From Colletotrichum lupini (taxonomy: Eukaryota > Ascomycota > Sordariomycetes > Glomerellales > Glomerellaceae), in contig NC_064681.1 in assembly GCF_023278565.1 (NCBI RefSeq), forward strand, positions 2,294,001 through 2,358,000: 64,000 nt of DNA. The letters run 5' to 3'. The position numbers were made by a program, and so were the translations under genes. The stretch's first letter is position 1. The number at the start of each line of letters is the position of its first letter. A model generated the notes under the pieces. It ran no database searches, was not told the origin of the DNA, and worked only from the letters and a program-made list of their open reading frames with translations. Of the stretch, positions 1 through 13,168 are shown piece by piece.

Positions 1-3000
1 CCAGCTCAACAGAACAGAGACCCAGGCACACGATGCCGACAATTGTGTACTTTGCGCCACGCCAACGCTAGAGCATACATACTCGACTGGGCGGCTGTTT
101 ATAACATGACCCTTCCTAGAAAGCAATGATAAAATACGGGGAACACACGAGATACTGCAGCTGTCCACTTTGGGACGACAGCCGAGACGCGAATGCGCTC
201 CTCTCCAGCTCCTGCTGCGCTATCCAATTCCACATGCTCGAGTCGGCCGGCCGAGCCCACCATCGCCTCAATCCTATCACCCTTCTCGCTCTATCACCGC
301 CTGCGGTAACCTTTCGCCTGTCTACACCGTAGCGGCAATCAATGGTGCCTCTGATTCACCTCCGGTCTACCAAGAAATCCTGGCAGTGTAGCCAACACCA
401 CCAAAAAAAATCCACCACATGGTCAATATCAGACTCTCAGTCCATAAGCCCAGGCTCGGCCCCCTCGCCAAAGTCCAATTAAACAAACCGCGGTTATCTA
501 TGTCTCTTCTTCTCTAGGATTCCCAACCCTCAGCCGTGCAGCGCCATCAGGCCATGGCGGTCGTCAACTGCATCGAAGCAACCAAGGAGACATGCATCTT
601 GCTGGCGACCATTGGTACTACCAAGTGCCAAAACCTGTATGCCCTGATCTACTAATAAAGTTGCAAAGCTTACCAACGCGTCGGACCATGCCACCGTCCT
701 TTCTTCAGTCAGCAGGACAGTGCAGAGCAGGGCAGGGCCATTGGCAACCCAAAGACACTTTGACCCTCCACAGCCTGCGAAAGCCAACCCCTGTCGATTT
801 AACCTGACAGCCATTGGACATCCTTGTGGGCGACTCTTCCCCGGTAAAGAAAGAGGGCAAGGGCCAAATCGCCTCCGCATCGTCTCCGCGCGCCTGCGTA
901 GGGACTATTACGGGGCCCTCGAATTCGCAGTACGGAGGAAAATAGTATTCGTACACAATGTTTGCTTTGTACTCGGCTCGGTTAGTCCGTACAATGATTG
1001 ATTCTCAAGAGAGAGTCAGCATGTGGGCTACTGTGTATACTGATTCGATGAGCCAAGGCACTGAATTCGCGACTTTCCCGTTCATGTCAGTCAAGGAGGG
1101 GGCGTGCGCAACACGGCCGTTCAACGGCCGGTCCACCAATCCTGCGAAGAAAGGCTGGCCTCTCGTCTGCCGTCGCCTTATCTAAGTGGAGAGGCGCACA
1201 CGACTGAGAGATCAAGACCACCTCCAGGCTCCCAGGCAGTCAAGACAAGACGAGACAAGTGGAGAGGGGTTTTCGTTGGCGCTCTGTCTGTATGCCGGTA
1301 TACGATAACGGAGAGGCTTGCCAATGCATCCAATGGCTCTAGAGCCATGTACGATTTCTTGGGATAACAGATACTTTTGCTTCCTACGGAGTACGGATAC
1401 CACGAATCGAGTTTGATAGCGGGACGTCGATGACCTGAGAGAGTGCTGCCAATCCCTTGGAAGAGCACGCGGCCAGCTCCGACACCGACGGCAAGGGCAT
1501 GTATTTCTGGCTTATCGAGTAGGCCACGCCGTCAACACAGCCGATCAGACTCGGCTGGACGACATGTTCTTTGAGAATTACTCCATCGTCGAAGAGACCG
1601 TTGCCAACTTCGCAGAATGGCAAGATGCAGCTGGAAAGTGCTGTGGGAAGAGATGTGGAGGCAGTTCTGAAAGCTTTTCGCGCATGCTGCAACAAACGCA
1701 GCAGCGCCGGTTCGATACCCGTTTTTCGTCGGGTTTCGATTCTTTGCCCGTCCAGCCGCAGTGTCTGCGCAGCAAGCGCCGAGGCCCCAAAAGACTATTG
1801 TCGTGTTCAAAATGGAGCCCGCCAAAGTACGCGAAGAAGCCATGCTGACTGTAAAGCGAAGGCAAGCTACAGAGTACAGAGTACTATTCTTGCCTCAACT
1901 CACCTTACCTTGGGCTCGGGTGCCGCAGCGAGTGAGACATTGTCGCGGGACACACTCGGTCGAGGCGAACGACTCGAGGCCCAAAGCTAGGTACTTGTCT
2001 TTACCACCTTAGCTCCTAGCTTCCCAGCCAACTCCGAATCACCCCCACCAGATGAGCGAATCGGTTACATCTTGAACGCGGATTAGCGTCATTCCAATGA
2101 GCGTTGGCAGTTCTGCGATGGCTGACCGCCGTATCTTTCTGTCAGTACGGATACGTACTAGATAGACTAGAGACACGTATACATGGCCCTGGGAAAGGAC
2201 CGAGGAAGGCGAGACATCAACAAACGGCAAACGACAGTGCCAATGCCACTTCCAATGCCAATGCCAATGACTGACAGCATCTTGGTCCGCCACCGGCTTG
2301 GGATATCTCTCTCCTGGAGAGAGATGGACACGGCCGGCCTTGACTGATGCCCCTGTGGTCCCTCTCTCTCTCTCGTCGAGTGCGCCGCCAATCCGTTCAC
2401 CCACCCGACCTCCTCACAACCTCTCACCTGTCGCCCTCCAACCGACAGGATCAGGATTGGCCAGCCAAGAAAAGCTGGTGATGCACACCACCAAGTCCCT
2501 GACGGCACACCCTCGCCCAGTTCCTTGTCACTCCGTCCCACACCCCCCAAACTCTTACTCCCAAGGGCCCGAATCCCCCATTCATCCCTAGCGCGCAAAG
2601 GGACCTTCACCAGGTATCCTTGACTGCCCCCCAACTTGGCCATCCCGGCCCAGCCTATCCCATTGCCCATCTCATCCTAGAAGCCGCCAGGAGGGCGGCG
2701 GTATGCTCACCAGAGACCTGCCTCTATCTGCGTCTACTCGGCGGTGCAGCTTATTACTTACATCCACTCCTCCGCAGTATCTAGACCAGGCTCCATTCCA
2801 CGTTCTCCTTCCACCACATTCGACATCTGTCCGTATTTTTTTGCTTCGCCATCCAGTCGGTCCAGAGGTTTACAGGAATAGGAAGCTTTTCTGGTTATCT
2901 GTTACCGTGGCCGAGACGGTCATGCACCCGCTTCCATCACCGCTTCTAATCACAGCCGGATCCGGTCCGCTTCATGTTGCACCGTTCGTCCCTTCGCAAT

Positions 3001-3279
3001 CGCAAAGTTCATGCATCAGACGCAACAACAAACGCTACAATACCCTCGCCAACCTCCCTAGCAACACTGTGCTACTCTTCGATCAACCGATAAACTGCGC
3101 TACTTCAGCCTCGAGATAGTCATCATCGTTTTTGCCATTGGGACAGTTAGCCGAGCCGATTCTCTGCACGAAATTCGACCCGCCCGCTACGTCACGTCTC
3201 GACCTTCGACGACGCATCCTTTTCCTCGCTCGTCGTGCCCTCCGCGGAGGTCGACGGGCGTGGATTGCTCCAGTCCATC
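1..3279. other. Intergenic, upstream of the rhodopsin-like gene
   Basis: I see no convincing gene here. Open frames are short, lack introns and splice context, and resemble no family I know. The last 600 bases are C/T-rich, typical of a fungal promoter and 5' leader. A short CCAATG-type repeat lies near 2237-2270. A 138-codon frame at 2703-3119 lies in the presumed leader but has no recognisable features. Confidence 0.6.
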
Positions 3280-4968
3280 ATGAGCCTCTACACTGAGCCA
3301 CCCGAGTTGCGCAGTTCCTCGCAGGACAAGCCCTCGCTATTGGTTTGTTGGTGGATAACCTCATTCTGCACTGTTATTATCCTACTGCGGGTTGCCGGCC
3401 GCTTCATTCGAACCGAAAAATTATTTCAAGAGGACAAAGTCGCAGCACTCGCCCTGATCCCTCTATGGCTCCGCATGGTTTGCGTGCATTTTGTCTTGCT
3501 CTACGGGACTAACAATGCCGAATTTGACGGCATCGCATTATCCGCCGAGGTCGAGCGCAGGAAGGAAATCGCAAGTGGTCTCGTGCTTGCCAGCCGAATC
3601 TTCTACGCAGCAACGTACGTCACGGAATCCCCTTCATGAATTCCCCTTTCATTTCTTATTCTTGTACTTTTTTTTCGCCTTGCGCCCGCAACACTTTATG
3701 CAGCAATTTCATCACTGGATCCAGTGGGACGGTAGGATGGCTTGCTAACGCCTTGTCTGTGCAGACTGTGGATTCTCAAGAACACTATTTTAGAGTTCTT
3801 CAAGCGTCTGACTGGCGTCACTTGGGCACGTTCCTACGAACAGACGCTGGTGTTCATCAGATGCACCTTGGTCGCAACCTTCATCGCCATTATCATTAGC
3901 GATTTGGCGGAATGTCGGCCTTTCAATCACTACTGGCAGGTTACTCCTGACCCGGGTGGTCAATGCCGCCAAGGGTTCGCTCACCTCCTCACCATGGCGA
4001 CTTGTAACATCATCACCGATTTGCTACTGGTCTTCTTCCCGATTCCCATTATTCTGCGCAGTCAGATGAATGTGAAGAGAAAGATTCAGCTCACCCTGCT
4101 CTTCTCGCTTAGCCTGGCCGTCGTTGGTGTTACTATTTATCGTGTCCCCCATGTCATGAGGGCACATGGCAAACAGCAGCTGCGTTCCGTGCTGGCATCC
4201 GTTGAGCTCCTTTTCGCAACAACGGCTGCAAATGCCCTAGTCTTGGGCTCATTTGTTCGTGATCGCGGCTTGAAGAAACAAAAGTTCAAGTACGGCTCTG
4301 TGGCAGAAGATTCAATAGATCGCAGAGGCTCCGACTCGCGGCGTCCCACTCTCCATCGTCATTGGGGAAGTGACGAAGACCTCGTCCGAGATGTCGGCCT
4401 TGGTGTTGATCCTGACCTACGAGAACGCGATGAGGAACGGGACGAGTTCGACAACGAACAACAACGGTACACTCCCGCACCAATGGCCAAACCGTTTGGC
4501 GAGGAGCTGAGACAGTGGCAATTCCCTCAGCGGCAACGAAGCAATGCCGAGCGCAGCGACGCTTCTCTCTTACCCCACGACCTTTCTTCCTCAAGGAGCA
4601 ACTCGACCACGACACCGCGCAGGGTCTCCTTTTTCGACGTCGGGGGTTTGTTGTCAGAGGAACAGGTTGGAGTCGGCCAGACACTCCGCAGGGACAGCAT
4701 TGTCTCAAGCGTGGACCCTATGGCATCTAGCGTCCACGGTGTCCCGTCACCCACCCTACCCGCCGGATCGAATGGTTTACGTCGCGGATCAACAGCACTC
4801 CTGCAAGATCTTGGCGGGCTTTTGGGGCCCACGAAACCGTCGCGACAAAGATCCAGGACTGGCACGGAATTGCAACCCATTCCTCAATCGCAACACGATG
4901 ATCATCCATCTTACAACCCTCGCCCCGGCGAGCCAACACTTATCGATCCTGGTGGCTTACTCAAGTAG
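3280..4968 (+). CDS. Fungal rhodopsin-like seven-TM integral membrane protein
   Basis: Exons 3280-3614 and 3765-4968 give 512 residues; the intron has donor GTACGT, branch GCTAAC and acceptor GCAG. Seven hydrophobic segments are visible at about residues 20-38, 54-75, 98-123, 139-157, 182-207, 216-236 and 251-275, the pattern of the fungal rhodopsin-domain (PTH11-related) membrane family. The cytosolic-looking tail from about 280 to 512 is hydrophilic, Ser/Arg-rich and probably disordered. There is no N-terminal Cys-rich CFEM domain. Family members sit in the plasma membrane and some sense surface or host cues, but ligand and partner are unknown for most. The ATG at 3280 is the first in frame; an upstream GTG at 3235 is not needed. 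The family is fairly certain, the specific role is not. Confidence 0.85.
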
Positions 4969-7435
4969 TTTGGCAACAACTACGCAGAAGCTGACCTGTG
5001 ACATACCACACAATCATCTAATTTCAACACGTTACGACCACGAAACTACGACTATATTTTATGAGACAGTACATGTATATGTATATTGACGATCTCGGCG
5101 ACATTGCTGGGGGCTCTTTTGGACATGGGGAGTTATAGAGGTTTAGAGCCTTTGGCCGGCGTTTCTATAGGTCAATGGGGGACCGGATACGACCACACTT
5201 TACGTTTTGGAATTTTTGGAGGAAAGAACTATTTACGACCAACGGGAAATGGGCGTTGGAGGAAATCCCCGGAGCGGCCTTCACGATGATATCTGAACGC
5301 CGTCGTTTTTTGCTTCGCTGTTTATCGTTATATATACCCCGGCGCAAATAGCCGTCATGTTTTGTACCTGAACAGCTTGTTCCAATATCATCACCATCTA
5401 CAAATAATGAATGACGAATGACTCTTTATGGATGGCACTTCCCCCCCCTTCTTAATCATGTCCGCTTGCTTTTTTTCCCGCAACTGCAGCAATGCGAGAA
5501 GCTCGGTCCCGGAAGGCGCTTTCCATGATGCCTGGTCCCTGCACGACGTTTGTTGCGCATCTCGGCCGACGACCCTGTTCCCTACGAAAAGTCAACGACT
5601 GACTCTTGTCGCATTCTGCCCGCTGCCAGCAGAATCCCTTCTTTAATTACCCCTGAGGCATGAGTGTACTGTGACCATGGTTCTTGTACCCTTTCTTTAG
5701 AGTTTTCTTGGCCAATTACGATTTTTTCCTTTTGATTTTTCTTGGTATTCTCTTTTCCCTGCTTTGTGGTTGTTGTTCCGAGGACCGACGGTTTGGCTGT
5801 TCTGTCTATTCTATCGCGGTTGTTGATCTATCTGTGTCTGCCTGACTCGATGGCGGCCGCTTGACGCTGGGCGCCTGACTCTTTCCCCTTTTTTGGAGGT
5901 TCAGGAATCCCTAACCTCACATTACAACAGATTTCAGACTCCGCACTCCGCACTTTATCCCTGAGTTCAGAGCTGGGTTCAGAGCTGGCCCGAGAATCCT
6001 GCTACGTCGTGGGTATGATTCGGGACAGGAAAGCATGAATCACTTTGTATATTGAGGAGTCCTGTTTTGGTGAGGAGGTTGCTGGGTTTGTGGAGGGCGA
6101 TCAGCCTAGGGGTTTAGTATTCCTAACTAAAACGATCGGGAGGCTGTTGATATACGCGGTACATGGGAGCCCACATGGCACGTGATGAAGATGGATAGGA
6201 GAGGGGGGATCTTGGATAGATTTTACAGAGGTGTTGATGCCATATATTAGCACCTCCATATCTATATCCTTCTCCCCTTTGTGGAGGATATCTACTGAAA
6301 ACTATACGCGGTCGATGAACGGGCTTTTATGATTCCTAGGTTAGTTGTTTGATAAGATATAGAAAGCTCATCCGGTGGTGATGCGTAGGGTGTTCATCCA
6401 ATGCCTTGGTCCCTGTCCTCTATCTCTGCAAATTTATCAGTGTTATGGAGCTTTCGATTCTAGACGCGGATGGTATCACGGGTTTTGTGAAGATTTTCCG
6501 TCCTCGCACACCTCCCTCCCCTCTACCCGGGACTAGGCTCCCCGTTTCACCAGAGATGAAGATGTATCGAATGAGTAGCCCAGAAGAAGGGAGTACCTCA
6601 TATACTTTTCAGTCGGGTTGGTCTTGTTTTGAGAGGAAAATATGTATGTGATGAGTGGGTTAGATTGCAAAACTTTGTAAAGGTGTCGTTGACGAAGGTG
6701 GGACGTGGGCACCGGAGGCCTTGCGAAGTAGCTGGGAATAGGCGCAAGGCAGTGTTTCTATGGAGGCTTCTCTAAATCCACTGCCCTTGGAGATTGTCGT
6801 TCAACGTCATCGAGTGAGGATGCTTCCGACAACATGGCATTGAGTGACTGCCGGATCTGCAAGAACTCGGTTCAGTCCTTTGTATAATTGAGGAACATTT
6901 TCTGTCAATGGCTGGCCGACCCGATCTCAGAGTCTCTGGTGATGGATGAACATTGAATCGACATGTAGCATAGACTTTCAGAGGGTTGCGGAATCAGCCA
7001 TAACGATACCGGTTCCGTTATCGTCCCCCCCCCCCTCCCCCGGGGAAAAGCTGAAGGAGTGACGACTGTATTTAACTCACATCGTATCTCACTTAATCAG
7101 TCACAATAATGAGACGTGACTCCCAAGGAGAACAAAACAATGTCGAAAAAAAAAGTAAGTTAGTTATATTGTCCATCCAGAGGAAGCCCTCCATCTCTTT
7201 TTTTGGTTGTCGTACACAAAACAGCAGACCGTAGCCGTACCCTCAACGCCAGACTCAAGAGTGATGCAAAGAGTATACTGAGAACTCCTTTTCCCCCGTC
7301 TACCAGGGCGTCAAGTCATCCTGCCGGAAAGGTGAGTCCCCAATCCCAGCCCCCACGTCGACCCCGTCCCTCCCGCTTTCCCCCCTCCATCTCATGTCTC
7401 GCCTCCCCTCAACCACATGCGCTAGACCCCGTTCT
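4969..7435. other. Intergenic, between 3' ends of two convergent genes
   Basis: About 2.5 kb without a supportable gene. It holds the 3' ends of the rhodopsin-like gene (TATATGTATATT near 5076) and of rpb5, plus a poly-C tract at 7025-7041. Long T-rich stretches near 5690-5780 are unexplained but not gene-like. Confidence 0.55.
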
Positions 7436-8293
7436 TTACACGCACAATCTGTAACTGGCGTAACGGCCGGCCGTCTCCGAGGTGCGGATGATCTTGACGA
7501 CGTGCCCGCGCTTGAGGCCGAGGTACTTTGCGACGGGATCCTTTTGCAAGATGCGCGGCAGCTGCGTCTCCTTGAGGCGGTAGCGCTTGAGGAGGGCAAT
7601 CTTCTCCTCGCGGCTGAGGAGGATGTGCTTGGGCACGAGCTCGTGCTGGGTGATGTTGACGAGCAGGTCGTCCTCGAGGAAGCACTCGACCTTGGCAAAG
7701 GACTCGATGGTGACGAGCATCTTGCGGGCGGCGGGGGAGAGGGGCACGTGGGTGACCATGATGCCGGACGAGTACTTGTTGCTGATGAGGTGGTGGATGA
7801 ACTTCTTGATCTCCTTGATGCCGAACGTCGTGTCGGCGAGGAACTCGACCCAGAGGGTGCCGCAGTCGGGCGTCGGGTTCGGGTTGTTGGGCGTCGGGGG
7901 GTGTGTGAATTTGCGGATCATGTCGGCGGAGGGGTTCGCGGAGAACTGGAGCTTGCCACGGCTGATGGGGCCATGATGTTAGTATTGAGGACTTTGATAG
8001 ATCAAGGGTACGTACTTGACGCTGCCGTCGGCGCTGGTGTACTCCATCTTGAAGCGGTCGAGAGAGATTGTAAGTTCGTCCTCGGCGAGTTCATAGCCCT
8101 GCGATCCGTCATCAGCACAGATGTCGCCAAGAAGTACATCGTCCGCCGGGGTGGAGATAGCATCATTCGCATGATGTTCCTCATCGATGGAAGATCAGGG
8201 GGTCCGTACGCGGTCCGCAGCCATCTCGTGGGCTGTCCTCCATGCTCTCCACAGTCTGGTAACCTCCTTATTGACGTCCTTCTGGTCCGACAT
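7436..8293 (-). CDS. rpb5: RNA polymerase I, II and III shared subunit RPABC1 (Rpb5)
   Basis: Three exons (8293-8210, 8098-8016, 7961-7436) encode 230 residues, against about 215 in yeast. Rpb5 is a common subunit of all three nuclear RNA polymerases and sits in the jaw contacting downstream DNA. The N-terminal part (residues 1 to about 145) is the eukaryote-specific jaw domain. The C-terminal part is the highly conserved assembly domain shared with archaeal RpoH: NITQHELVPKH, LLKRYRLKETQLPRI, YLGLKRGHVVKIIR and SETAGRYASYRLCV. Donors are GTACGG and GTACGT, acceptors CAG. The ATG at 8293 gives the typical start MSDQKDVNKEVTRLWRAWRT. It is divergent from bfr1 with about 790 bases between the start codons. 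Confidence 0.96.
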
Positions 8294-9079
8294 CTTCGCG
8301 ACGCTGCGTCGTTGAAAACTCTTCCGTCGAATTCGTGGGTCAGTAGCGATGCCTTTGTCGTCGTGGGTAATCTGGGTAGATCCAGATGAGGGCGTCGGTG
8401 GTGGATTGGTTCTTGTCGCGACGAAAAGTTCGAGAACCTCAAAAAGGATTGGCGTCGCAAAACAGATTCAGCCAAAAAGTTCTGGCGGCGGAATCAGCCT
8501 TGCAGGCCAGAGCAAAAGTTTGAGTGGGGCCTTTGGACTCCGATTGCTTAATCCTGGTTCGGTCCCGGATAGCAGTCGGGTTCTTCTGGAATAACTTGGA
8601 AGAGGTTAATCCGAGACAGAGACGGCCCGGAACATTCTGGACTTGGAGATGAGGTACGTACCCTACTTCTTGACTGACAGATCCCCAGCAGCATTAACCA
8701 CCTAGGTGGCAGGTGCAAGGTGCACGCTCCAGCCACGGCTGCCACGGGCCTTTCAAGGGTCCAGAGTCCCAGTATACGCACGTGCCACCTTTGAGGTGAA
8801 CCCCACAATCAAAGTCCAGGATGGCAGGTGGCCTTACCTTCTGGAGAAGGTACGTGCCACGGAACCCAAAAGAGTGAATTTCAACAAAATTGGGGGATCC
8901 TTTTGACGAAAAGTTCACCCTTCGCGTGGTTAATTCCGATTCCACTTCTCCGTCCTCCATCCTCCACATCACCAATCCGACTTTGCTGTCCACCCCGACT
9001 ACGGCAGTGTGCGCATTCGCCAGCTTTGTTTAATTGATCATCTTTTGCATCAATTAACAAGCTCCTCCCTACCTTCACA
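8294..9079. promoter_or_regulatory. Shared divergent promoter region of rpb5 and bfr1
   Basis: This 786-base stretch separates two divergently transcribed housekeeping genes and must hold both promoters. I see no RNA gene or long frame in it. An imperfect repeat of GGTACGTGCCAC-like words occurs near 8778-8790 and 8848-8860. No specific factor site can be named with confidence. Confidence 0.5.
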
Positions 9080-10727
9080 ATGGCCGACACCAAGCAGGCA
9101 CCTGCTGCTGCTCCTGCGGCAGCAGAGACCAAGACCGAGACCAAGTCAGCTCGTCCCACCATGCCCGACGAGGCCGAGTACCAGAAGAAGCTCAAGGTCG
9201 CTGAGAAGGAGCATAAGGAGGCCCTCGACCAGCTGGTAAGTTTCATCTCCAATTCCATTGGCGACTTGTTCCTCGAATCCCTTTCCCGACTGGGAGAATC
9301 GCAGCCGAGCACCAGATACCCGGAAATGACACATTGCCATTGGATCGCAAATGGCTCACACAATTCCTCTCCTAGAGCGCCATCAAGGCCAAGATCGAGA
9401 TTGCCATGCCCAACAAGAACAAGGAGCAGCAATCTCCCACCCAGAAGCGTCGCGCCGAGCTCATTGCTCAGGCCAACGAGATTCGCCAGAAGCAGGGCGC
9501 CGGCAAGAACGCCCGCACCTCCAAGCTCGACCAGATCAAGCGCCTCGACGAGCAAATGCGCTCCCGCATCAACGAGCAGAAGACCGCCCGCTCCAAGGTC
9601 AACTTCAAGAGCGTCGAAGAGGTCGACCGTCAGATCGAGAAGCTCGACTCCGAGGTCAACTCTGGCCGCATGAAGATTGTCGACGAGAAGAAGGCCCTCG
9701 CCGAGATCTCCTCTCTTCGCAAGCTCAAGAAGAACTTCTCCCAGTTCGACGACTCTCAGAAGTCCATTGACGACCTGAAGGCCAAGATTAAGGAGATCAA
9801 GGACTCGATGGAAGACCCCGAGGCCAAGGCCATGTCTGAGCAGTACAACAAGATCCAGGCCGAGCTGGACGCCATCAAGGCCGAGGGCGACGAGGCCTAC
9901 AAGAACCTCTCTTCCCTCCGTGACGAGCGCACTAGACTGCACAACCTCCAGAACGAGAAGTACGCCGCCCTCAAGACCATCAAGGATGAGTACTGGCAGC
10001 AGCGCAAGGCGGCTCAGGCCCACGAGCGCGAGGCTCGCGAGAAGGCCCGCGAGAGAAGGAAGAATGAGGCCGAGCGCTACCAGAAGGAGCGCAAGAAGGC
10101 CGATGCCGAGAAGTTCCTCGCCGACGCCAGCGACCCCGCCTACCTCGAGGAGATCCGCCGCGCCAACAGCCTCCTCCAGTTCCTCGACCCCACCCACAAG
10201 GTCGAGAAGGCTCCTCTCCAGGCCGCCAGCGGCCTCACCGCTCAGGCTTCGCGTACTGTTGACGACTCGGGAATTAAGGGTATGAAGGTCGTCTCCAAGA
10301 AGGACCGCGACGAGGACTTCTTCCCTGCCGTCAAGAAGGGAAAGAAGGGCAAGAAGGGTGGTGCCACCGAGGACAAGGCCGGCAAGTTCAACTGCCCGCC
10401 CTCCGTTGTTGAGGACTGCGCCTTCATGGGCATCGATCCCCCTATGGCCGCTTCCGACGTCCCCGCCGTTGCCGAGAAGGTCAAGGCCAAGCTCGACCAC
10501 TGGAAGAGCGACCAGGAGGCCCAGACTCAGCGCGTAAGTCCTTCTTTGCAATCATTGTTTGATTATCTCTCCATTTTACATACTGACCCAACTTTCAGAA
10601 CATTGAGAAGGCGAAGAAGCAGCTCGAGAAGCTCGAGGCTGACGAGGCCAACGGTGTCAGCAACGGCGACTCGGTCGAGGAGGTCACCAAGGACCTCAAG
10701 GAGACCTCCGTCGAGGAGAAGGCATAG
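9080..10727 (+). CDS. bfr1: Nuclear segregation protein Bfr1, polysome-associated
   Basis: Exons 9080-9235, 9376-10533 and 10599-10727 encode 480 residues. Bfr1 is a coiled-coil protein that associates with mRNP complexes and polysomes at the ER. It was found in yeast as a multicopy suppressor of brefeldin A sensitivity, and its loss affects ploidy. The N-terminus is Ala/Pro/Lys-rich. The body (about residues 40-300) is almost entirely charged heptad-rich coiled coil, including KVNFKSVEEVDRQIEKLDSE, a family hallmark. A Lys/Gly patch KKGKKGKKGG follows near residue 365, then a short second coil. Both introns have GTAAGT donors and TAG/CAG acceptors. Codon use is very biased, as expected of a highly expressed gene. 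Its start faces rpb5. Confidence 0.93.
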
Positions 10728-12260
10728 TCTTCTCACTCACTGACTCCGTCTACAACTTTTGCCTGACTGAAACCCACTGACTCTCAAGTCTGTCTTATCT
10801 GCCTGACGTCCTCGCACAGATATTATGGACTGGGGGGAACGTGAACTCTCTCACCTCTCTGCCTCTTTGTCAACACACACCTCCCAATCGATACACGCAT
10901 ACGACACACCCCTTCTCACAAAAAAAGCACCACCCTTGGCATTTAAAAGAGGAAAAAAGGAAACTTCATTCGGAATCAAAAACTAAAGGGGGGAAGATTG
11001 CAAAACCTTTTTATAAACTCTCTGGCCTGTTTTTGCGTCTTCCTAGCCAAAATTGTCCCTCGAGGCAAAGTGGCTTTCTTGTACTTAGCAGCTTTCTTCC
11101 CCCCCTCCCCCCCTTGTGCCGTTTGTAGTTCCAGCCATACACTTTGAAAAAATTATGAGAGGTAAAAAAAGAGAGAGAAAAGCTTTTTTCTTCGATTTTG
11201 TAAAAAAAAACACGAATGTCCCATGTTTCTATGCGTCGACTATCACATTGAAGGCAACTTACCTACCTGAGATGTGCAATATGTTGAATGGGACAAGCTC
11301 TGCCCAGCTGTCCAGTCCAGCAGAGTAACTTGAGCTCTTGGGCCCAGCGTAATCATCCCATCTGGTAGGTCCATCCTCATATCAACAAAACCAATGGAGC
11401 ACAGCCATCGCAGCCCATTGATTGGCCTGTTGTATCTCGGGCTGTCCTCGTCGGGCAGGTGTGCTTGCGCAGCGGGCGAGGCATGTCATGACGTGACGTG
11501 CTGGAAACGATTCCTGGGGGTGCGGTTGGGGGGACTTTGAAGTTTGAGCAAACACGTCGCGGAGGTATCATGGCACGAGACGAGTGGTGCGCGTGTAGCC
11601 TCGGTAGTAACGCTTCGAGGTCCCATGGTGCAATCTCATGACGTCCTTTGCGTGCAGAATGATGCGTGCAGAATGATGATCATCGATCGGTCCTCTCGCT
11701 TCCCCTCCCAGTCTTTCACCACAGATCCGGTCACGAAGTTGCATGATACGTGAGACGATATTTTATATGGTTTATGGATTGTTGCTCTAGCGACCACTGG
11801 TTTGAGGGCTGTTGATCCTGTAGAGAATTCCTCCCGTAACATCCAAGAAGAGGAAAATGAAATAGTACCCGGCCTGCGCCGTCGCAAATGCCAAAGAATG
11901 CCCTCTTTCCGTGATCCGTACTCCGGTGCCTACCCAACCAAAGAGACTGGAACAGGATGAAACCCTCAAAAAGGATACAAACGTACGAGACTCGATCACA
12001 AATTCCGGGTTGTCTCGAACATAGTAAAGAGCAAATGCGTAAAAAACCGTGTGTTCTCCAAGGCTACCGCTACGCTTTGCAATGCATATATGCCTGCTTG
12101 TCCCGCTTCAATACACCAAAAAAGACCGCTGATGCAATTCGTGGGTCTCATCAAAATAATATCGTAGGAAAATTGCAAAGACGCCGTGATTCGTACCAAT
12201 ATGATATTCGAACTTTAGGAGCTTCTAGCTCTGGATGGTCTCTTTCGTCGATCTCGGCTT
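10728..12260. other. Intergenic between convergent genes
   Basis: No gene supported. The first part is the bfr1 3' UTR. A perfect 14-base tandem duplication (TGCGTGCAGAATGA) lies at 11649-11676. Short homopolymers occur near 11100-11210. Confidence 0.5.
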
Positions 12261-13168
12261 TCATGGGGGCCCACCCCATCCATAGTATGCGCCGGCACCT
12301 GGAGGTGCGGTTCGTCCATATCCAGGCGGTGGTCCTCCAGGATGTCCAGGGTGTCCCATGGGCGGTCCCATATGCGGCATGGGTGGCATTGACCTTCTTT
12401 CTCTTTCCCTCAAGGCCGGTGTTCTCCCGCCCATCCTGCTAGGCATCGGGGGCATGTCCATGCTGGGCGGTGGTGGTGTTGCTCTCCCAAATGGACCTCT
12501 GTCATGACTGCTAGGCGCAGCAATGGCGGGAGGTCCTCCTGGAGGAGGCCCGCCTCCTCCAATTCTTCTTCCAGATCTATTCTTGGACCCGCCACTGAGG
12601 GCGCTCAATGGGGGATCCTTGACAAAAGGGTCATCATCGGGAGGGACGTTCAGCTCGACCAGACTGAAGAAATACTCGAGGACTTCAGGATATCGTTGCA
12701 CACTAGATTGCCAATCCTCATCAATGCCGTGCTTCAATGCAGCCTGCGCCTGGGCAAGCTCGCTAGGATGAGGAGGGGCGTGGTAGTAATGGTATGCGGT
12801 GGCGTTGATGCGTTCAAGGTTAGCGGCGTGAGCTGTCTTTCGGCGCTCGGTGAGTAGACGAAAATATTCCAGGATGTAGTCTTGCGCGTGAGCCCGAACC
12901 CAGCTCCTGTGTATATAGTTAGCGAAATGTGTCCTCCATAGGTAAAGATGAAAAGTCGTTCATACCGAATGTCGGTGTATATAGACTGCATCATGCGCTG
13001 CTCAGCCTGTTTTATGGCAACATCAAGTCCCTTGGCCTCGCAGTCGCAAGCTGCGGAGGCAGGGGCGTGGCATATAGCACAGTCCGGATCCATCCTTGTG
13101 GTAGTCTTGCGCACACGCGGAGTGCGTGGAGTGCGCGGCCTGTAGTCTCTGTGGGAATATGAATACAT
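12261..13168 (-). CDS. Conserved-looking fungal protein of unknown function, Cys motif plus Pro/Gly-rich tail
   Basis: I do not recognise this protein. Exons 13168-12966 and 12906-12261 give 282 residues; the intron has donor GTATGA, branch GCTAAC and acceptor ACAG. The N-terminus is basic (MYSYSHRDYRPRTPRTPRVR) and is followed by Cys residues at 30, 33, 41 and 43, arranged C-x2-C-x7-C-x-C, which could bind a metal. Residues 45-160 look helical and charged, with many Tyr/His. The rest is low-complexity Pro/Gly/Met-rich (GGGGPPPGGPP, PPMPHMGPPMGHPGH) and ends YYGWGGPP, reminiscent of RNA-binding or splicing-associated tails. That resemblance is compositional only. The clean intron and the codon bias make it a real gene. 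Its 5' side is a repeat-rich 2.6-kb promoter region. Confidence 0.75.

Noticed and set aside
2703..3119. 138-codon plus-strand frame in the leader of the rhodopsin-like gene
   Set aside because: No motif, composition like C/T-rich promoter DNA, ends before the real start; at most an upstream frame of unknown meaning.
8881..10551. 556-codon open frame on the minus strand
   Set aside because: It is the antisense of bfr1. The G/C-ending codons of the real gene keep the opposite frame open and produce a Leu/Val/Gly-rich nonsense protein.
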